A stretch of DNA of 64,000 nucleotides from Neobacillus ginsengisoli (lineage in GTDB: Bacteria > Bacillota > Bacilli > Bacillales_B > DSM-18226), in NCBI RefSeq assembly GCF_030813055.1, contig NZ_JAUSTW010000001.1:926625-990624 (forward strand), given 5' to 3'. Below are positions 8,079-17,377 of the stretch, one piece after another (position 1 is the stretch's first letter; each line of letters opens with the position of its first letter). The notes under the pieces are model-generated. The model worked only from the letters and a program-made list of their open reading frames with translations, did no database searches and had not been told where the DNA came from. Both the position numbers and the translations under genes were made by a program.

Positions 8079-9320
8079 ATGAGCAGGAGAAAAAACGTGT
8101 TGGATCAACGGGAAATAAGGATTATGGAGATGAAGGTGAAGACATACGTAGAGTCGTTTGCATCTGCGATGGATTTATTTCTGAAGGACTGTGAGGTACG
8201 TAATTTACGTCCCCACACCATTCGTTACTATCAGAATGAAATATATGCGTGTCTGAACCAACTAAGAGAACAGGGGATTAACGTAGAAACGTTGTCCCCA
8301 GTTGAGATAACACAGGAGCATATCAGAGAGAATGTTATTGCTTATATGCGTCAGCAAAAGGGTAACGATTAATACACGATTACGAGCCTTACGAGCGAAA
8401 TAAACACTTTTCTAAGCTATCTTAAGGAACAGGAAATAGATGTAGCAGCGATTAAGCCGTACCAAGTTACAGCAGAGCATATCAAAGAAAACGTAATTTT
8501 ATATCTACGGAAATATAAAGGTGCTAAAGTTGTAACAGTTAATACTCGATTGCGGGCGCTACGTGCGTTCTTTAACTTTCTTCATAAAGAAAAGCATATT
8601 CCTTAAAACTCATTCGACCATATCAAGCTGCTAAAAGATCGCAAGCGTATTATAGCGACCTTTACAAGAACAATTGATAAAGTTGTTCGCTCAGCCTGAC
8701 TTAAAGACGTTTACTGGCGCTCGAGATATACCATAATGCTGCTTCTTCTAGAAACGGGTATAAGAGCGAATGAATCCGTAGGACTAACGCTTGCAGATAT
8801 TCGCTGGGAAGATAATTTAATATGTATACGGAACGCAAAGAGCTATAGAGAACGCCTTGTACCAATTCAATCGACCATGAAAGAGCAGCTAAAAAAGTAT
8901 ATTGCGATACGTGGTTACGTTGAGACTGACGCACTATTTGTAACGGTGTACAATTCTCCCATATCGAAGAGAGCGCTACAAAACAGAATCGAAAAATACG
9001 GAAGGGAAGCGCAATTGAAAGGCGTTCGTTGTATCTGTCATACGTTTAGGCATACATTCGCAAAGTTATGCGTACAGCAGGGAGCTAAAATTTTCGAGCT
9101 TCAAACGATTTTAGGGCATACAAGTATGGAAATTGTGAAAACGTACGTAAATTTATTCGGTACAGATGTAAGAGATAGACATAAAGAGTTTTCACCTTTA
9201 AAGGTATTAGAGAAACGAAGAAGAGGGCGCAGCAAATGCGCTTTTTTTTACCAAAACTTCCGAGTACTTGCGCCTATTGTCTCTGAAAGGGGGCGATATT
9301 ATGCAAATATCAAAAGGTAA
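8079..9320 (+). pseudogene. Decayed tyrosine recombinase/integrase
   Basis: One frame runs from ATG 8079 to 9320 but has stops near 8370, 8603 and 8697. The N-terminal SAM-like core-binding domain appears twice: residues reading EIYACLNQLREQGINV... then, after the first stop, EINTFLSYLKEQEIDV..., each ending near NTRLRALRA. The catalytic domain (from about 8736) keeps ETGIRANE (Arg), CHTFRHTF (His-x-x-Arg), LGHTSMEIVKTYV (His, Tyr). As it stands no full-length enzyme can be made, although the ATG at 8736 could in theory give the catalytic part alone. A hairpin terminator lies inside the last 90 bases. Confidence 0.8.
9227..9250 (+). terminator. Terminator at the integrase 3' end
   Basis: GCGCA/TGCGC stem with a 5-base loop followed by eight T, inside the tail of the integrase frame; the original gene probably ended earlier. 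Confidence 0.6.
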
Positions 9321-9522
9321 CGGCATTATTAGTATCATAGCCGACAAGAACGTCACTAGCTACGCTACAAGCGACTTTAAGCACGCAGATATGAGCGGCT
9401 ACATTATTGAAGAGCCAACAACGAAAGAACTTCGAAAACTTTATGAAGTAGCTCAGCGCATATTCTGGAACATGAAAGCTAAGCGAAAAAGGAACGCTAA
9501 GAGCGCCTTTCTATGCGTCTAA
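9301..9522 (+). CDS. Small island protein, 73 residues, unknown
   Basis: ATG 9301 preceded by GAAAGGGGG at 9284-9292. The product begins MQISKGNGIISIIADKNVTS and ends in a basic stretch (KAKRKRNAKS); no domain is recognised. It overlaps the last codons of the integrase frame. The strong ribosome site argues for translation. It sits in the tRNA-Leu island and has no evident partner. Confidence 0.45.
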   Translation: MQISKGNGIISIIADKNVTSYATSDFKHADMSGYIIEEPTTKELRKLYEVAQRIFWNMKAKRKRNAKSAFLCV

Positions 9523-9949
9523 GGCTCTACAGCTATGCGGTATCAAATGCGAACATTTGTACCCGAAAGCACCCTTCGCCGCTGCCAGAAACAGCCGTCA
9601 AAACTTTGCTTACATATTTTAAAACTAGATAGGTAAAATTTAGGAAGCGATACCCCCTAAAAAAATTTTTGCTAGCAAATTTAGAAACGGGGGGTTTAAT
9701 CGTACCAATAACGCATAGAGCTAGCGCCTATACATACATAACGCCAGTCAAGCGTTATACTCTAATCTATAATGATGTTTCGATTATGACTGTAGCTTTA
9801 TCATCGTGGGCTGCGGCTTTTTTTAGCGCTCTTTTTTGCAAGCTATTTAACCATAAAAAGAGCGGGTAGCTAGTCGTACTACTTCGATATATAAACACAA
9901 ATAGGTATTGCTAAAAACTGCGCTTCTTCAACTAAAGCCCCCTTTAACG
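9523..9949. other. Island DNA without a supported gene
   Basis: About 430 bases. A 66-codon frame from 9669 ends in a hydrophobic, toxin-like tail (MTVALSSWAAAFFSALF near 9787) but no ribosome site precedes either possible start. Nothing else is evident. Confidence 0.35.
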
Positions 9950-9985
9950 CAAAAAGGACTTATGCTTTTTAGTCGCAAAAGTCCC
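9950..9985 (-). terminator. Minus-strand terminator for the coiled-coil gene
   Basis: GGACTT/AAGTCC stem followed on the minus strand by TTTTT; placed about 55 bases beyond the stop codon at 10041. Confidence 0.6.
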
Positions 9986-10040
9986 ATTTACTACAAAATA
10001 CATTGTTGAATTCGTTTTTTACTCTTTATAAGGTAATTTA

Positions 10041-10283
10041 TTACAAGAGCTTCCGTGCCTTCTCGACGTCTTCCCTCGCCTTATCTATCTCTGCGTCCGC
10101 TTCGCCTAGACGAGCTGCTGCTACGGCTGCATGATCTACTGCTCTTTCTAACTCTTGTCTTGCTTTATCTACGTCTTCTCTTGTTTTTTCTAGTTGTTTC
10201 TCTGCAGCGTCTTTTTTCGCCGTTGCCTTAGCTAGATGTTCTAGTGCCTCCGTGAGTAATTCTTTTGCATCTTTAATGTTCAT
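10041..10283 (-). CDS. Small Ala/Glu/Lys-rich coiled-coil protein
   Basis: 80 residues, ATG at 10283 after AGAGGTG. Almost the whole chain is a predicted uninterrupted amphipathic helix: repeated A-x-x-x-L-E/K segments such as KQLEKTREDVDKARQELERA and EADAEIDKAREDVEKARKLL, with no Pro, Cys, Trp or Gly except one. It is likely an oligomeric helical bundle. No family function is known to me. It lies in the tRNA-Leu island with its own terminator, transcribed against the integrase. Confidence 0.65.
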   Translation of the reverse strand: MNIKDAKELLTEALEHLAKATAKKDAAEKQLEKTREDVDKARQELERAVDHAAVAAARLGEADAEIDKAREDVEKARKLL

Positions 10284-10485
10284 TTAAATTCACCTCTCTT
10301 TGCTTTCATATTCGGTGGATTGCTTGTCCCCGTACCATATTAAATGAAAAAAGTAATTCAAATGAAAGTAGTAATTACCTATTTTGACTAATTAAATTAA
10401 CCTGAACCGCTAGCTTAATAACATTTTACCGTATTTTTCGGAACTGCGGCTTTTTTTCGTTTTTAATACAGCAATCAGACGCTTT

Positions 10486-11091
10486 GTCCGGTTAGGATGG
10501 TTTGGCTTTAATGTTGGAAGTGCCTTAACTCTTAATGAAGTGGCGATGGACGCATTTATCAATACAAATACAGCAGCAGCTGCTGGAATTATTGGCTGGA
10601 TAGTAATTGAATGGTTGATAAATAAAAAACCGACCATGCTTGGAGCTGTATCAGGTGCAGTTGCGGGCCTGGTGGCGATCACCCCTGCTGCAGGATTTGT
10701 TACGCCGGCTGCCTCTATTCTTATTGGATTCCTTGGAGGTTCGATTTGTTATTGGGGCGTCTTCTGGGTAAAAGGAAAATTTGGGTATGATGATGCTCTT
10801 GATGCATTTGGATTGCATGGAATCGGCGGAACATGGGGTGGAATTGCTACTGGTTTGTTTGCCACAAAATCTGTGAATTCAGCTGGAGCAAATGGATTAT
10901 TTTATGGAGATCCAAGCTTAGTATTAAAGCAACTAATTGCAATTGTTGCAACCTATCTATTTGTTGGGACAGTATCCTATATACTTATTAAAGTTGTAAA
11001 AGTCTTTGTCCCTGTGAGGGCAAATGAACAAGAAGAATCTCTCGGATTAGATATTACTCTGCATGGGGAAAAAGCTTATCACGAAGCATAA
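10486..11091 (+). pseudogene. amtB: Ammonium transporter, 5'-truncated (C-terminal half only)
   Basis: From about 10492 the frame reads LGWFGFNVGSALTLNE, the middle of an Amt/NrgA channel, and continues through AFGLHGIGGTWGGIATGLFA (pore His) to a normal cytoplasmic tail. About 200 of roughly 400 residues remain. The N-terminal half is absent and replaced by island DNA at the left; no start with a ribosome site exists, so the fragment should not make a working transporter. The glnK gene that usually follows in Bacillus is not recognisable downstream. Confidence 0.85.
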
Positions 11092-11458
11092 TTTTTCCGA
11101 AAAGAGTTTACCGAAACATATCCAGACAAGATGCTGGAACCAAGAGGCTGTTCCATTTACAAAAAGAAATTTTGGCGAATTGTGGTAATTCATTAAACTC
11201 GTGGGCCAGTAAAATACCGACACACAATTGTTCAAGGACTTCTACATAATGTAGGGTTCTTTTTTGTTATCCCAAACGCGATTTTTCCCTGACAGGCCGT
11301 TCTCGAGGAAGGTACGAATATTAATGCATTAGTGAGTTAAAGTGTTGTTTGCGCTCATTATGACATTGATTTATTCAGCGTCTTTCGTTTACGAATCCAG
11401 TTAGCCGCTTAATGAAAAAATCCTAAAAATGAAATGGAAAAATCTTATTGATAATAGA
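11092..11458. other. Intergenic, possibly decayed coding DNA
   Basis: About 370 bases. One frame near 11299-11410 (QAVLEEGTNINALVS then, after a stop, VVCAHYDIDLFSVFRL) looks like eroded protein-coding sequence but I cannot name it. A weak hairpin with TTTTTT lies near 11238-11266. Confidence 0.35.
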
Positions 11459-11614
11459 TTTGAAGGACAAAATCGCAATAGGGAAAGGGAAAACTGTCCT
11501 TAAAGATGGATTTGAAGGACAAAATTGCAATAGGGGAAGAGGTAACTGTCCTTGAAAATGGAAGTGAAGGACAAAATTGCAATAGGGAAAGGGAGAACTG
11601 TCCTTGAAAATGGA
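11459..11614 (+). repeat. Three tandem 52-bp units, each with a hairpin
   Basis: Units at 11459-11510, 11511-11562 and 11563-11614 are each exactly 52 bases, with a few substitutions. Every unit contains AAGGACA ... TGTCCTT, able to form a 7-bp stem around a 25-base purine-rich loop (GCAATAGGGAAAGGG). Since 52 is not a multiple of three the array is not a protein repeat. It lies about 90 bases before the next gene. Confidence 0.9.
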
Positions 11615-11706
11615 TTTTAAAGATAAAGCATTCAATTGGTATAGGATTAAAAGAATTTGCCCCAAATTAAGTAGTCTTTATCAATATTACATAGGGGGTT
11701 AATAAG

Positions 11707-12426
11707 ATGAGAATATTTTTTCAATTCCATTCAAAACTGGATTCATTTCAACTTTTTTCAAAGATACACCTCTTGACGATAGGAATTATTTTATTTCTTT
11801 GTATCCTTTTGTTTGTATATAGAAACGCACTTAAAAGAAGGCAAAAATTTTTTCGATTCACGTTGGCGTTTCTCCTTTTGGTTTCGGATGTCTTGCTGCA
11901 TCTATGGCTTTTAACTGAAAATGCATGGTCAATGAAAAGGGATTTACCGCTGCAGTTAAGTGATCTTGCTGTTATTTTAGCGATTGTGATGCTCCTGACA
12001 AAAAGCTATTCACTTTTTCAATTTATGTATTTTGCGGGGTTAGGCAGTTCCATACAAGCCATTTTAACCCCGGATCTTGGTAAGTTTTCATTTCCTCACT
12101 TTCAATATATCGAGTTTTTTATTTTACATGGAGGAGTGGTATTAGCGTGTTTATTTATGGTTGTAGTCCTCACCTTCGAACCAACCAATCGATCGTTGTG
12201 GGTGACTTTTCTAATCGTTAATCTATATGCAGCATGTATTTTTATCCTCAATAAACTGCTGGGAGCGAATTACCTCTATATCATGAAAAAGCCTAAAATC
12301 GCTTCGCTTTTGAATTATCTTGGTCCATGGCCCTGGTATCTTATTTCGCTGGAGTTTGTGATGATTTTGAGTTTTTTTATTCTTTACAGTCCATTTTGGC
12401 TAAAAAGAAAAATCACCTCGAACTAA
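11707..12426 (+). CDS. TIGR02206 / YwaF-like integral membrane protein
   Basis: 239 residues with about seven hydrophobic helices. Family landmarks are LPLQLSDLA near residue 82, FFILHGGVV in the middle and the C-terminal NYLYIMKKP ... LGPWPWYL block, which I recognise from YwaF of B. subtilis. Function is not established. The ATG follows AGGGGG with good spacing. Downstream there is only a short inverted repeat before the next gene, so read-through is possible. Confidence 0.8.
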   Translation: MRIFFQFHSKLDSFQLFSKIHLLTIGIILFLCILLFVYRNALKRRQKFFRFTLAFLLLVSDVLLHLWLLTENAWSMKRDLPLQLSDLAVILAIVMLLTKSYSLFQFMYFAGLGSSIQAILTPDLGKFSFPHFQYIEFFILHGGVVLACLFMVVVLTFEPTNRSLWVTFLIVNLYAACIFILNKLLGANYLYIMKKPKIASLLNYLGPWPWYLISLEFVMILSFFILYSPFWLKRKITSN

Positions 12427-12447
12427 TCTCCTTATTCTTACATATTT

Positions 12448-12467
12448 TATACTAGTCCAATAGTATA
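12448..12467. repeat. Short inverted repeat before the YiiX-like gene
   Basis: TATACTA-N6-TAGTATA, a perfect 7-base palindrome just upstream of the ribosome site of the next gene; possibly an operator. Confidence 0.4.
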
Positions 12468-12482
12468 AAGGGGTAGTAGGTT

Positions 12483-12965
12483 TTGGGAGATGTAAACCTG
12501 AAAAAAGGCGATATTATTCTTAAAAGAGGGACAGGTAGGTTAAGTAGTGAGATAGAATTTTTTACACATTCTCAATTTAGTCACGCGGCATTAGTGTCAG
12601 ACCCGGAGAAAAAGCTGATAATTGAAGCATCATTAAATGGTGTGGGGTATACGAATCTAGCCGGCTTTATCGGATTTTCAACGGTTTATCGGATGATGAC
12701 CCTTACGGATGAACAAGCTTCAAACATCGTAACATACGCCGAACAACAGCTAGGCAAACCATATGATTATGAGGAATTGGTTGATATGTTCCTCAGATAT
12801 GTATTTCATATTCCTAATAACAGGATTGAGAAAGGAAGGTATGTTTGTTCTACCTTTGTCAATGCGTGCTATGGAAGTGCAGGAATTAAATTGACGAAGC
12901 AAAACCTGCCTTCACCTGAGGATATATTTGAATCGCCATTACTAACTAAAGTTGCTGATATTTAA
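12483..12965 (+). CDS. YiiX/YebB-like NlpC/P60 cysteine hydrolase
   Basis: 160 residues of the permuted papain-like amidase fold. The conserved His is in FTHSQFSHAALV near residue 35, the hydrophobic turn LIIEA follows, and the Cys lies in GRYVCSTFVNACY near residue 122. No signal peptide is seen, so it is probably cytosolic. Substrates of the family (lipid or peptide amides) are not settled. The only in-frame start is TTG at 12483 with AAAGGGG about 12 bases upstream. Confidence 0.75.
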   Translation: MGDVNLKKGDIILKRGTGRLSSEIEFFTHSQFSHAALVSDPEKKLIIEASLNGVGYTNLAGFIGFSTVYRMMTLTDEQASNIVTYAEQQLGKPYDYEELVDMFLRYVFHIPNNRIEKGRYVCSTFVNACYGSAGIKLTKQNLPSPEDIFESPLLTKVADI

Positions 12966-12971
12966 TGTGGT

Positions 12972-12999
12972 CCACTTAGGTAGAGCTAAGTGGTTTTTT
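12972..12999 (+). terminator. Terminator after the YiiX-like gene
   Basis: CCACTTA/TAAGTGG stem followed by TTTTTT. Confidence 0.85.
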
Positions 13000-13230
13000 G
13001 TTTTCTAAAATATTTTTCATAAATTGGAAAAATAAATGAAAAAAATGATTATGGAGGAAGACATTAATACCTAGGGTTAATTTTTTAAAAAGTTTCATAA
13101 TTTGTCAAAAAAAAGTATAAGTTATTGTTTCGCTTTTTGTTCAAATGTAATATACTATATAAAAATAAGTATAGCACATTAAAGATAAACTCAAAGAATA
13201 TAACATAATTAATTTAATTAGGGGGTGGAT

Positions 13231-13872
13231 ATGATTAAACTGACTAAACGCCAGGATGAAATCCTCCAAATCGTAAAGGAAAACGGCCCGATAACGGGGA
13301 AGCAAATTGCTGATAAGCTTTCGTTAACAAGGGCTGCATTAAGGCCTGACTTAGCAATTCTAACGATGGCGGGTAATCTTGATGCAAGGCCTCGAGTCGG
13401 TTATTTTTTTAACCATAACTATGAGGTCAAACTTCAGGCAGAGAAGTTTTTACATCAAAAAGTTGCAGATTATAAAGCACACCCCATTGTCGTAGAGAAA
13501 TCTACTTCCGTCTATGATGCCATTGTTCAGTTATTCTTGGAGGATGTCGGAACGCTTTATGCTGTTGATGGTGAGGGGCAATTAGCCGGGGTTATTTCAA
13601 GGAAAGATTTACTTCGAACAGCGATAGGCAACAAAAATCTCAATGAATTGCCTGTAAGCGTAATCATGACGCGAATGCCAAATATCATAACAATCAAACC
13701 TGATGAAACCTTATTGGAAGCAGCAAAAAAAATGATTTCGAATCATATCGACTCCCTGCCTGTAGTGAAGGAATTGGAACAGAAAACCGATACATATTTA
13801 CTGATCGGACGAATTACGAAGACGACGATAACGCGGGCATACCTTGAAATCATGGATCAAAAATTAGGTTAA
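13231..13872 (+). CDS. ccpN: Transcriptional repressor CcpN (HTH plus two CBS domains)
   Basis: 213 residues: an N-terminal HTH ([24 protein letters not shown], residues 20-45) followed by two CBS domains ([19 protein letters not shown] and [21 protein letters not shown]). This is the CcpN architecture, which in B. subtilis represses gluconeogenic genes when ATP is high. ATG 13231 is used; AGGGGGTGG lies just upstream, and an in-frame GTG at 13225 is too close to it. The gene directly precedes its known modulator yqfL, with a 5-base gap. Confidence 0.93.
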   Translation: MIKLTKRQDEILQIVKENGPITGKQIADKLSLTRAALRPDLAILTMAGNLDARPRVGYFFNHNYEVKLQAEKFLHQKVADYKAHPIVVEKSTSVYDAIVQLFLEDVGTLYAVDGEGQLAGVISRKDLLRTAIGNKNLNELPVSVIMTRMPNIITIKPDETLLEAAKKMISNHIDSLPVVKELEQKTDTYLLIGRITKTTITRAYLEIMDQKLG

Positions 13873-13877
13873 GGAGA

Positions 13878-14705
13878 GTGGCAGCAATTTTAGAACAAAG
13901 AGAAGTTGTCTATGTTGTATCAGATTCAGTTGGGGAAACGGCTGAGTTTGTTGTAAAAGCGGTAGCAACACAATTTAATGGAGGTCAAATTGATATTCGC
14001 CGCAATTCTTATGTGGATGACTTGGAGGATATTGAGGATGTTATTCTTCTCGCTAAAAAAGCCCATTCTATCATTGCTTACACCCTCGTTGTCCCTGCAT
14101 TAAAAGAATATTTAGACCGTCGGGCAACGGAAGAGGGAATCCTTGCAGTTGATTTGCTTAGTCCGTTGATGAATGCCTTCGTCACACGATTTAACAAGCA
14201 GCCTCATCATCGTCCCGGGTTAATGAGAAAATTGGATGAAGAATATTTCCGAAAAATTGAAGCGATTGAATTTGCTGTGAAATATGATGATGGTCGTGAC
14301 CCTAGAGGAATTACGAAGGCGGATATTGTTTTAGTGGGTGTTTCCCGTACATCCAAAACGCCGCTTTCCATGTATTTAGCACATAAGCGTTTTAAAGTAG
14401 CCAATGTTCCGTTAGTTCCGGAGGTTCCGCCTCCTGATGAACTTTTTGAAATTCCGAGGAAAAATTGTATTGGCTTAATAATTTCTCCCGATAAATTAAA
14501 CGAAATTCGCAAGGAACGCCTTAAGGCTTTAGGGCTGGCATCACAGGCGAACTATGCAAGCTTTGAACGAATCCTTGATGAGCTGGATCATGCTGAAAAA
14601 ATTATGAAGCGTGTTGGCTGCCCTGTAATAGATGTTTCAAATAAAGCAATAGAAGAAACAGCCGGCTTAATTTTAGAAGTGTTAAAAAAAGAGAGGAGCT
14701 TTTAA
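13878..14705 (+). CDS. yqfL: Pyruvate, phosphate dikinase regulatory protein (DUF299)
   Basis: About 275 residues of the PDRP/PSRP family: [14 protein letters not shown] at the N terminus, the P-loop-like GVSRTSKTP near residue 155 and [12 protein letters not shown]. Such enzymes inactivate PPDK by ADP-dependent phosphorylation of a Thr and reactivate it by phosphorolysis. In B. subtilis, which lacks PPDK, YqfL modulates CcpN. The start is odd: GTG 13878 abuts AAGGAGA (13871-13877); an ATT codon at 13887 would be correctly spaced and fits the usual N terminus. Its stop overlaps the ppdK start (TAATG). Confidence 0.93.
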   Translation: MAAILEQREVVYVVSDSVGETAEFVVKAVATQFNGGQIDIRRNSYVDDLEDIEDVILLAKKAHSIIAYTLVVPALKEYLDRRATEEGILAVDLLSPLMNAFVTRFNKQPHHRPGLMRKLDEEYFRKIEAIEFAVKYDDGRDPRGITKADIVLVGVSRTSKTPLSMYLAHKRFKVANVPLVPEVPPPDELFEIPRKNCIGLIISPDKLNEIRKERLKALGLASQANYASFERILDELDHAEKIMKRVGCPVIDVSNKAIEETAGLILEVLKKERSF

Positions 14706-17377
14706 TGATGGAAAAATTCGTTTATTTATTTCATGAGGGCACTGGAGAAATGAAGGAATTACTGGGAGGCAAAGGGGCAAACTTAGCGGAAATGACGCGA
14801 ATCGGCTTACCTGTTCCATATGGTTTTACGATAACAACACAAGCATGTAATGCTTTCTATGAAGCTGGTAAAACGATTCCATCACTAGTAGGAAAGCAAT
14901 CCTTAGAAGCTTTAAGCCGATTAGAAGAAAAGATGGGCAAAAAACTGGGAGATCCGCAAAATCCGCTCCTCGTTTCCGTTCGTTCCGGCTCTGTTTTTTC
15001 AATGCCGGGAATGATGGATACCGTCTTAAATCTTGGAATGAATGATGAAACCGTTTCGGGAATGGCAAAATTAACCAATAACCATCGCTTTGCCTATGAC
15101 TCTTACCGCCGCTTCATTCAAATGTTTAGTAATGTCGTTCTTGAAATCGATACCTATTTTTTCGAACAATTTTTAGAAGAAACACGCGAGCAAAAGGGAT
15201 ATTCCGCTGACCCTGAAATGACGGCTGAAGATTGGCAAGAGGTTATTGCCGGCTACAAAGAAATTGTGAAAAAGCATACAAGAAAGGAATTTCCACAGGA
15301 TCCAAAAGAGCAGTTGTTTCTTGCCATTAATGCTGTGTTTAATTCATGGAATAATCAACGTGCGATTGTCTACCGCCGTTTGAATAAAATACCTGACCAC
15401 CTGGGTACTGCTGTCAATATTCAAAGCATGGTATTTGGTAATATGGGAAATGATTCAGGAACAGGTGTTGCCTTTACTAGAAATCCATCTACAGGGGAAC
15501 ATGTACTTTACGGTGAATATTTAATTAATGCTCAAGGTGAAGACGTGGTTGCAGGCATTCGTACGCCACAGCCAATCGCAACCTTAAAAGATGAAATGCC
15601 GGGAGTATACAAGCAATTTGCAGAAACGTGCAAACGTTTGGAGCAGCATTATCAGGAAATGCAAGATATTGAATTCACTGTTGAACGCGGCAGGCTCTTT
15701 ATCCTCCAAACCCGTAATGGGAAAAGAACAGCGCAAGCTGCGATTCGCATTGCTGTTGAGATGGTAGAGGAAGGTATTATTGATAGAAAGACGGCGCTGC
15801 TCCGTGTGGATCCGGATCAATTAAATCAACTTCTCCACCGCCGAATCGATGACAAATATCAACGCGTGTTGTTGGCAAAAGGTTTACCTGCTTCACCGGG
15901 CGCGGCCACAGGCCAAGTGGTATTTGATGCGGATGAAGCAGAACAGTTAAGTAATGACGGCAAAAAGGTCATCCTTGTTCGCCCGGAAACGACCCCTGAT
16001 GATATTCATGGAATCGTAGCTTCGCAAGCGATTTTGACAAGTCGCGGCGGTATGACAAGCCATGCGGCAGTTGTGGCACGGGGGATGGGAAAAGCCTGTA
16101 TTTGCGGCTGTGAAGCTTTAAAAATCGATGTGAAAGCAAAGAAATTTACTGTTGGCGAAACTGTTGTTAGCTATGGAGAAATCATTACGATTGATGGTTC
16201 TACTGGTGAAATAATGCTTGGGGAAATCCCAATGATCGACCCTGAGCTTTCTAAAGAGTTTCTACTTTTACTAGTGTGGGCGGATCAAGAAAGAAAAATC
16301 GGGGTTCGTGCCAATGCCGATAACCCGGAGGATGCCAAAAAAGCATTTGAATTTGGTGCGGGCGGGATTGGGTTGTGTCGCACTGAGCATATGTTCATGG
16401 ACCTTAAGCGAATTCCGATTGTCCAAAAAATGATTTTAGCAGAGACTTATAGTGACAGAATGGATGCACTGGGTCAGCTACTACCAATGCAGCAAGGGGA
16501 TTTTGAAGGAATCTTTGAAGCGATGCATGGGAATCCCGTAACCATCCGTTTACTAGATCCGCCGCTACATGAATTTTTACCGGACAAAGAGGAGCTTATA
16601 GTGGAAGTGACAAAGCTTCAAATCTTAGAGCCTGCTTCAAAAGAACTGAAGGAAAAAGAGCACTTGCTGAAAAAAGTGCGCCAACTAGATGAATTCAACC
16701 CAATGCTTGGTCACCGAGGTTGCCGCCTTGGTATGATTTATCCTGAAATCTATGAAATGCAAGCAAAAGCGATTTTCTATGCAGCAGCTAAACTGGCTGA
16801 AAAAGGAATGGAAGTTCAGCCGGAAATTATGATTCCGCTTGTAGGCCATGTGAATGAGCTAAAGCAAATGCGCCAGTTAGTTATCGATGCAGCTTTATGG
16901 GTTCAGGAAGAAACAGGAAAAGAGTTCACTTACACAATCGGTACGATGATTGAAATTCCTCGTGCAGCCTTGACAGCTGATCAAATTGCGGAAGAAGCCG
17001 ATTTCTTCTCATTTGGAACGAATGATTTAACACAAACTACGTTCGGATACAGCCGTGATGATGCCGAAGGGAAATTCCTGCAAGCATATATTGAAAATAA
17101 AGTGCTGCCTGAAAATCCATTTGCTGTACTTGATCAAGATGGCGTAGGTAAATTAGTGGAAACGGGCGTCAAGCTGGGGCGCGGGACAAAACCTTCACTT
17201 AAAACAGGCATTTGCGGTGAACATGGCGGTGAAAAGAACTCAATTGATTTCTGTTACAAAACAGGGCTTGATTATGTAAGCTGTTCGCCATACCGTGTAC
17301 CATTAGCAAGATTGGCTGCGGCCCAAGCAACGATTCGCCATGAAAAAAATAAAGAAGAGGTTTATACAACAGCATAA
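14705..17377 (+). CDS. ppdK: Pyruvate, phosphate dikinase
   Basis: 890 residues, the full family length. The N-terminal nucleotide-binding domain opens with GGKGANLAEMTRIGLPVP. The swivelling domain carries SRGGMTSHAAVVARGMGKACICG with the catalytic His near residue 453 and the regulatory Thr two residues before it. The C-terminal TIM barrel has GLCRTEHMF and the catalytic Cys in GICGEHGGE. It interconverts pyruvate, ATP and Pi with PEP, AMP and PPi. GAGGAG precedes the ATG; the gene overlaps the PDRP gene by one base, so enzyme and regulator are coupled. Confidence 0.97.
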   Translation: MMEKFVYLFHEGTGEMKELLGGKGANLAEMTRIGLPVPYGFTITTQACNAFYEAGKTIPSLVGKQSLEALSRLEEKMGKKLGDPQNPLLVSVRSGSVFSMPGMMDTVLNLGMNDETVSGMAKLTNNHRFAYDSYRRFIQMFSNVVLEIDTYFFEQFLEETREQKGYSADPEMTAEDWQEVIAGYKEIVKKHTRKEFPQDPKEQLFLAINAVFNSWNNQRAIVYRRLNKIPDHLGTAVNIQSMVFGNMGNDSGTGVAFTRNPSTGEHVLYGEYLINAQGEDVVAGIRTPQPIATLKDEMPGVYKQFAETCKRLEQHYQEMQDIEFTVERGRLFILQTRNGKRTAQAAIRIAVEMVEEGIIDRKTALLRVDPDQLNQLLHRRIDDKYQRVLLAKGLPASPGAATGQVVFDADEAEQLSNDGKKVILVRPETTPDDIHGIVASQAILTSRGGMTSHAAVVARGMGKACICGCEALKIDVKAKKFTVGETVVSYGEIITIDGSTGEIMLGEIPMIDPELSKEFLLLLVWADQERKIGVRANADNPEDAKKAFEFGAGGIGLCRTEHMFMDLKRIPIVQKMILAETYSDRMDALGQLLPMQQGDFEGIFEAMHGNPVTIRLLDPPLHEFLPDKEELIVEVTKLQILEPASKELKEKEHLLKKVRQLDEFNPMLGHRGCRLGMIYPEIYEMQAKAIFYAAAKLAEKGMEVQPEIMIPLVGHVNELKQMRQLVIDAALWVQEETGKEFTYTIGTMIEIPRAALTADQIAEEADFFSFGTNDLTQTTFGYSRDDAEGKFLQAYIENKVLPENPFAVLDQDGVGKLVETGVKLGRGTKPSLKTGICGEHGGEKNSIDFCYKTGLDYVSCSPYRVPLARLAAAQATIRHEKNKEEVYTTA

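Larger units (their letters stand above)
7920..10485. mobile_element. Remnant of an element integrated at tRNA-Leu(CAA)
   Basis: Between the altered tRNA 3' end and a 5'-truncated ammonium transporter lie a decayed tyrosine recombinase and a few small genes with no housekeeping match. This is the layout of a tRNA-targeted island. I looked for a repeat of the tRNA 3' end on the right side and found none, so the right limit (taken where transporter homology begins) is an inference. Confidence 0.5.

Noticed and set aside
9669..9869. Second type I toxin-like peptide in the island
   Set aside because: The hydrophobic tail is suggestive, but no ribosome site or facing antisense promoter was found.
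10315..10350. Right attachment site matching the tRNA-Leu 3' end
   Set aside because: TTGTCCCCGTACCATAT shares only scattered bases with the tRNA tail; not a convincing repeat.
7920..10485. Complete prophage
   Set aside because: No capsid, terminase, tail, replication or lysis gene is present; only an integrase wreck and small frames.
11459..11614. CRISPR array
   Set aside because: The 52-base units are directly joined with no unique spacers, and no cas gene is nearby.
11423..11665. Minus-strand frame rich in Phe/Pro/Ser
   Set aside because: It only reflects the 52-bp tandem repeats; the unit is not a multiple of three and no ribosome site is present.
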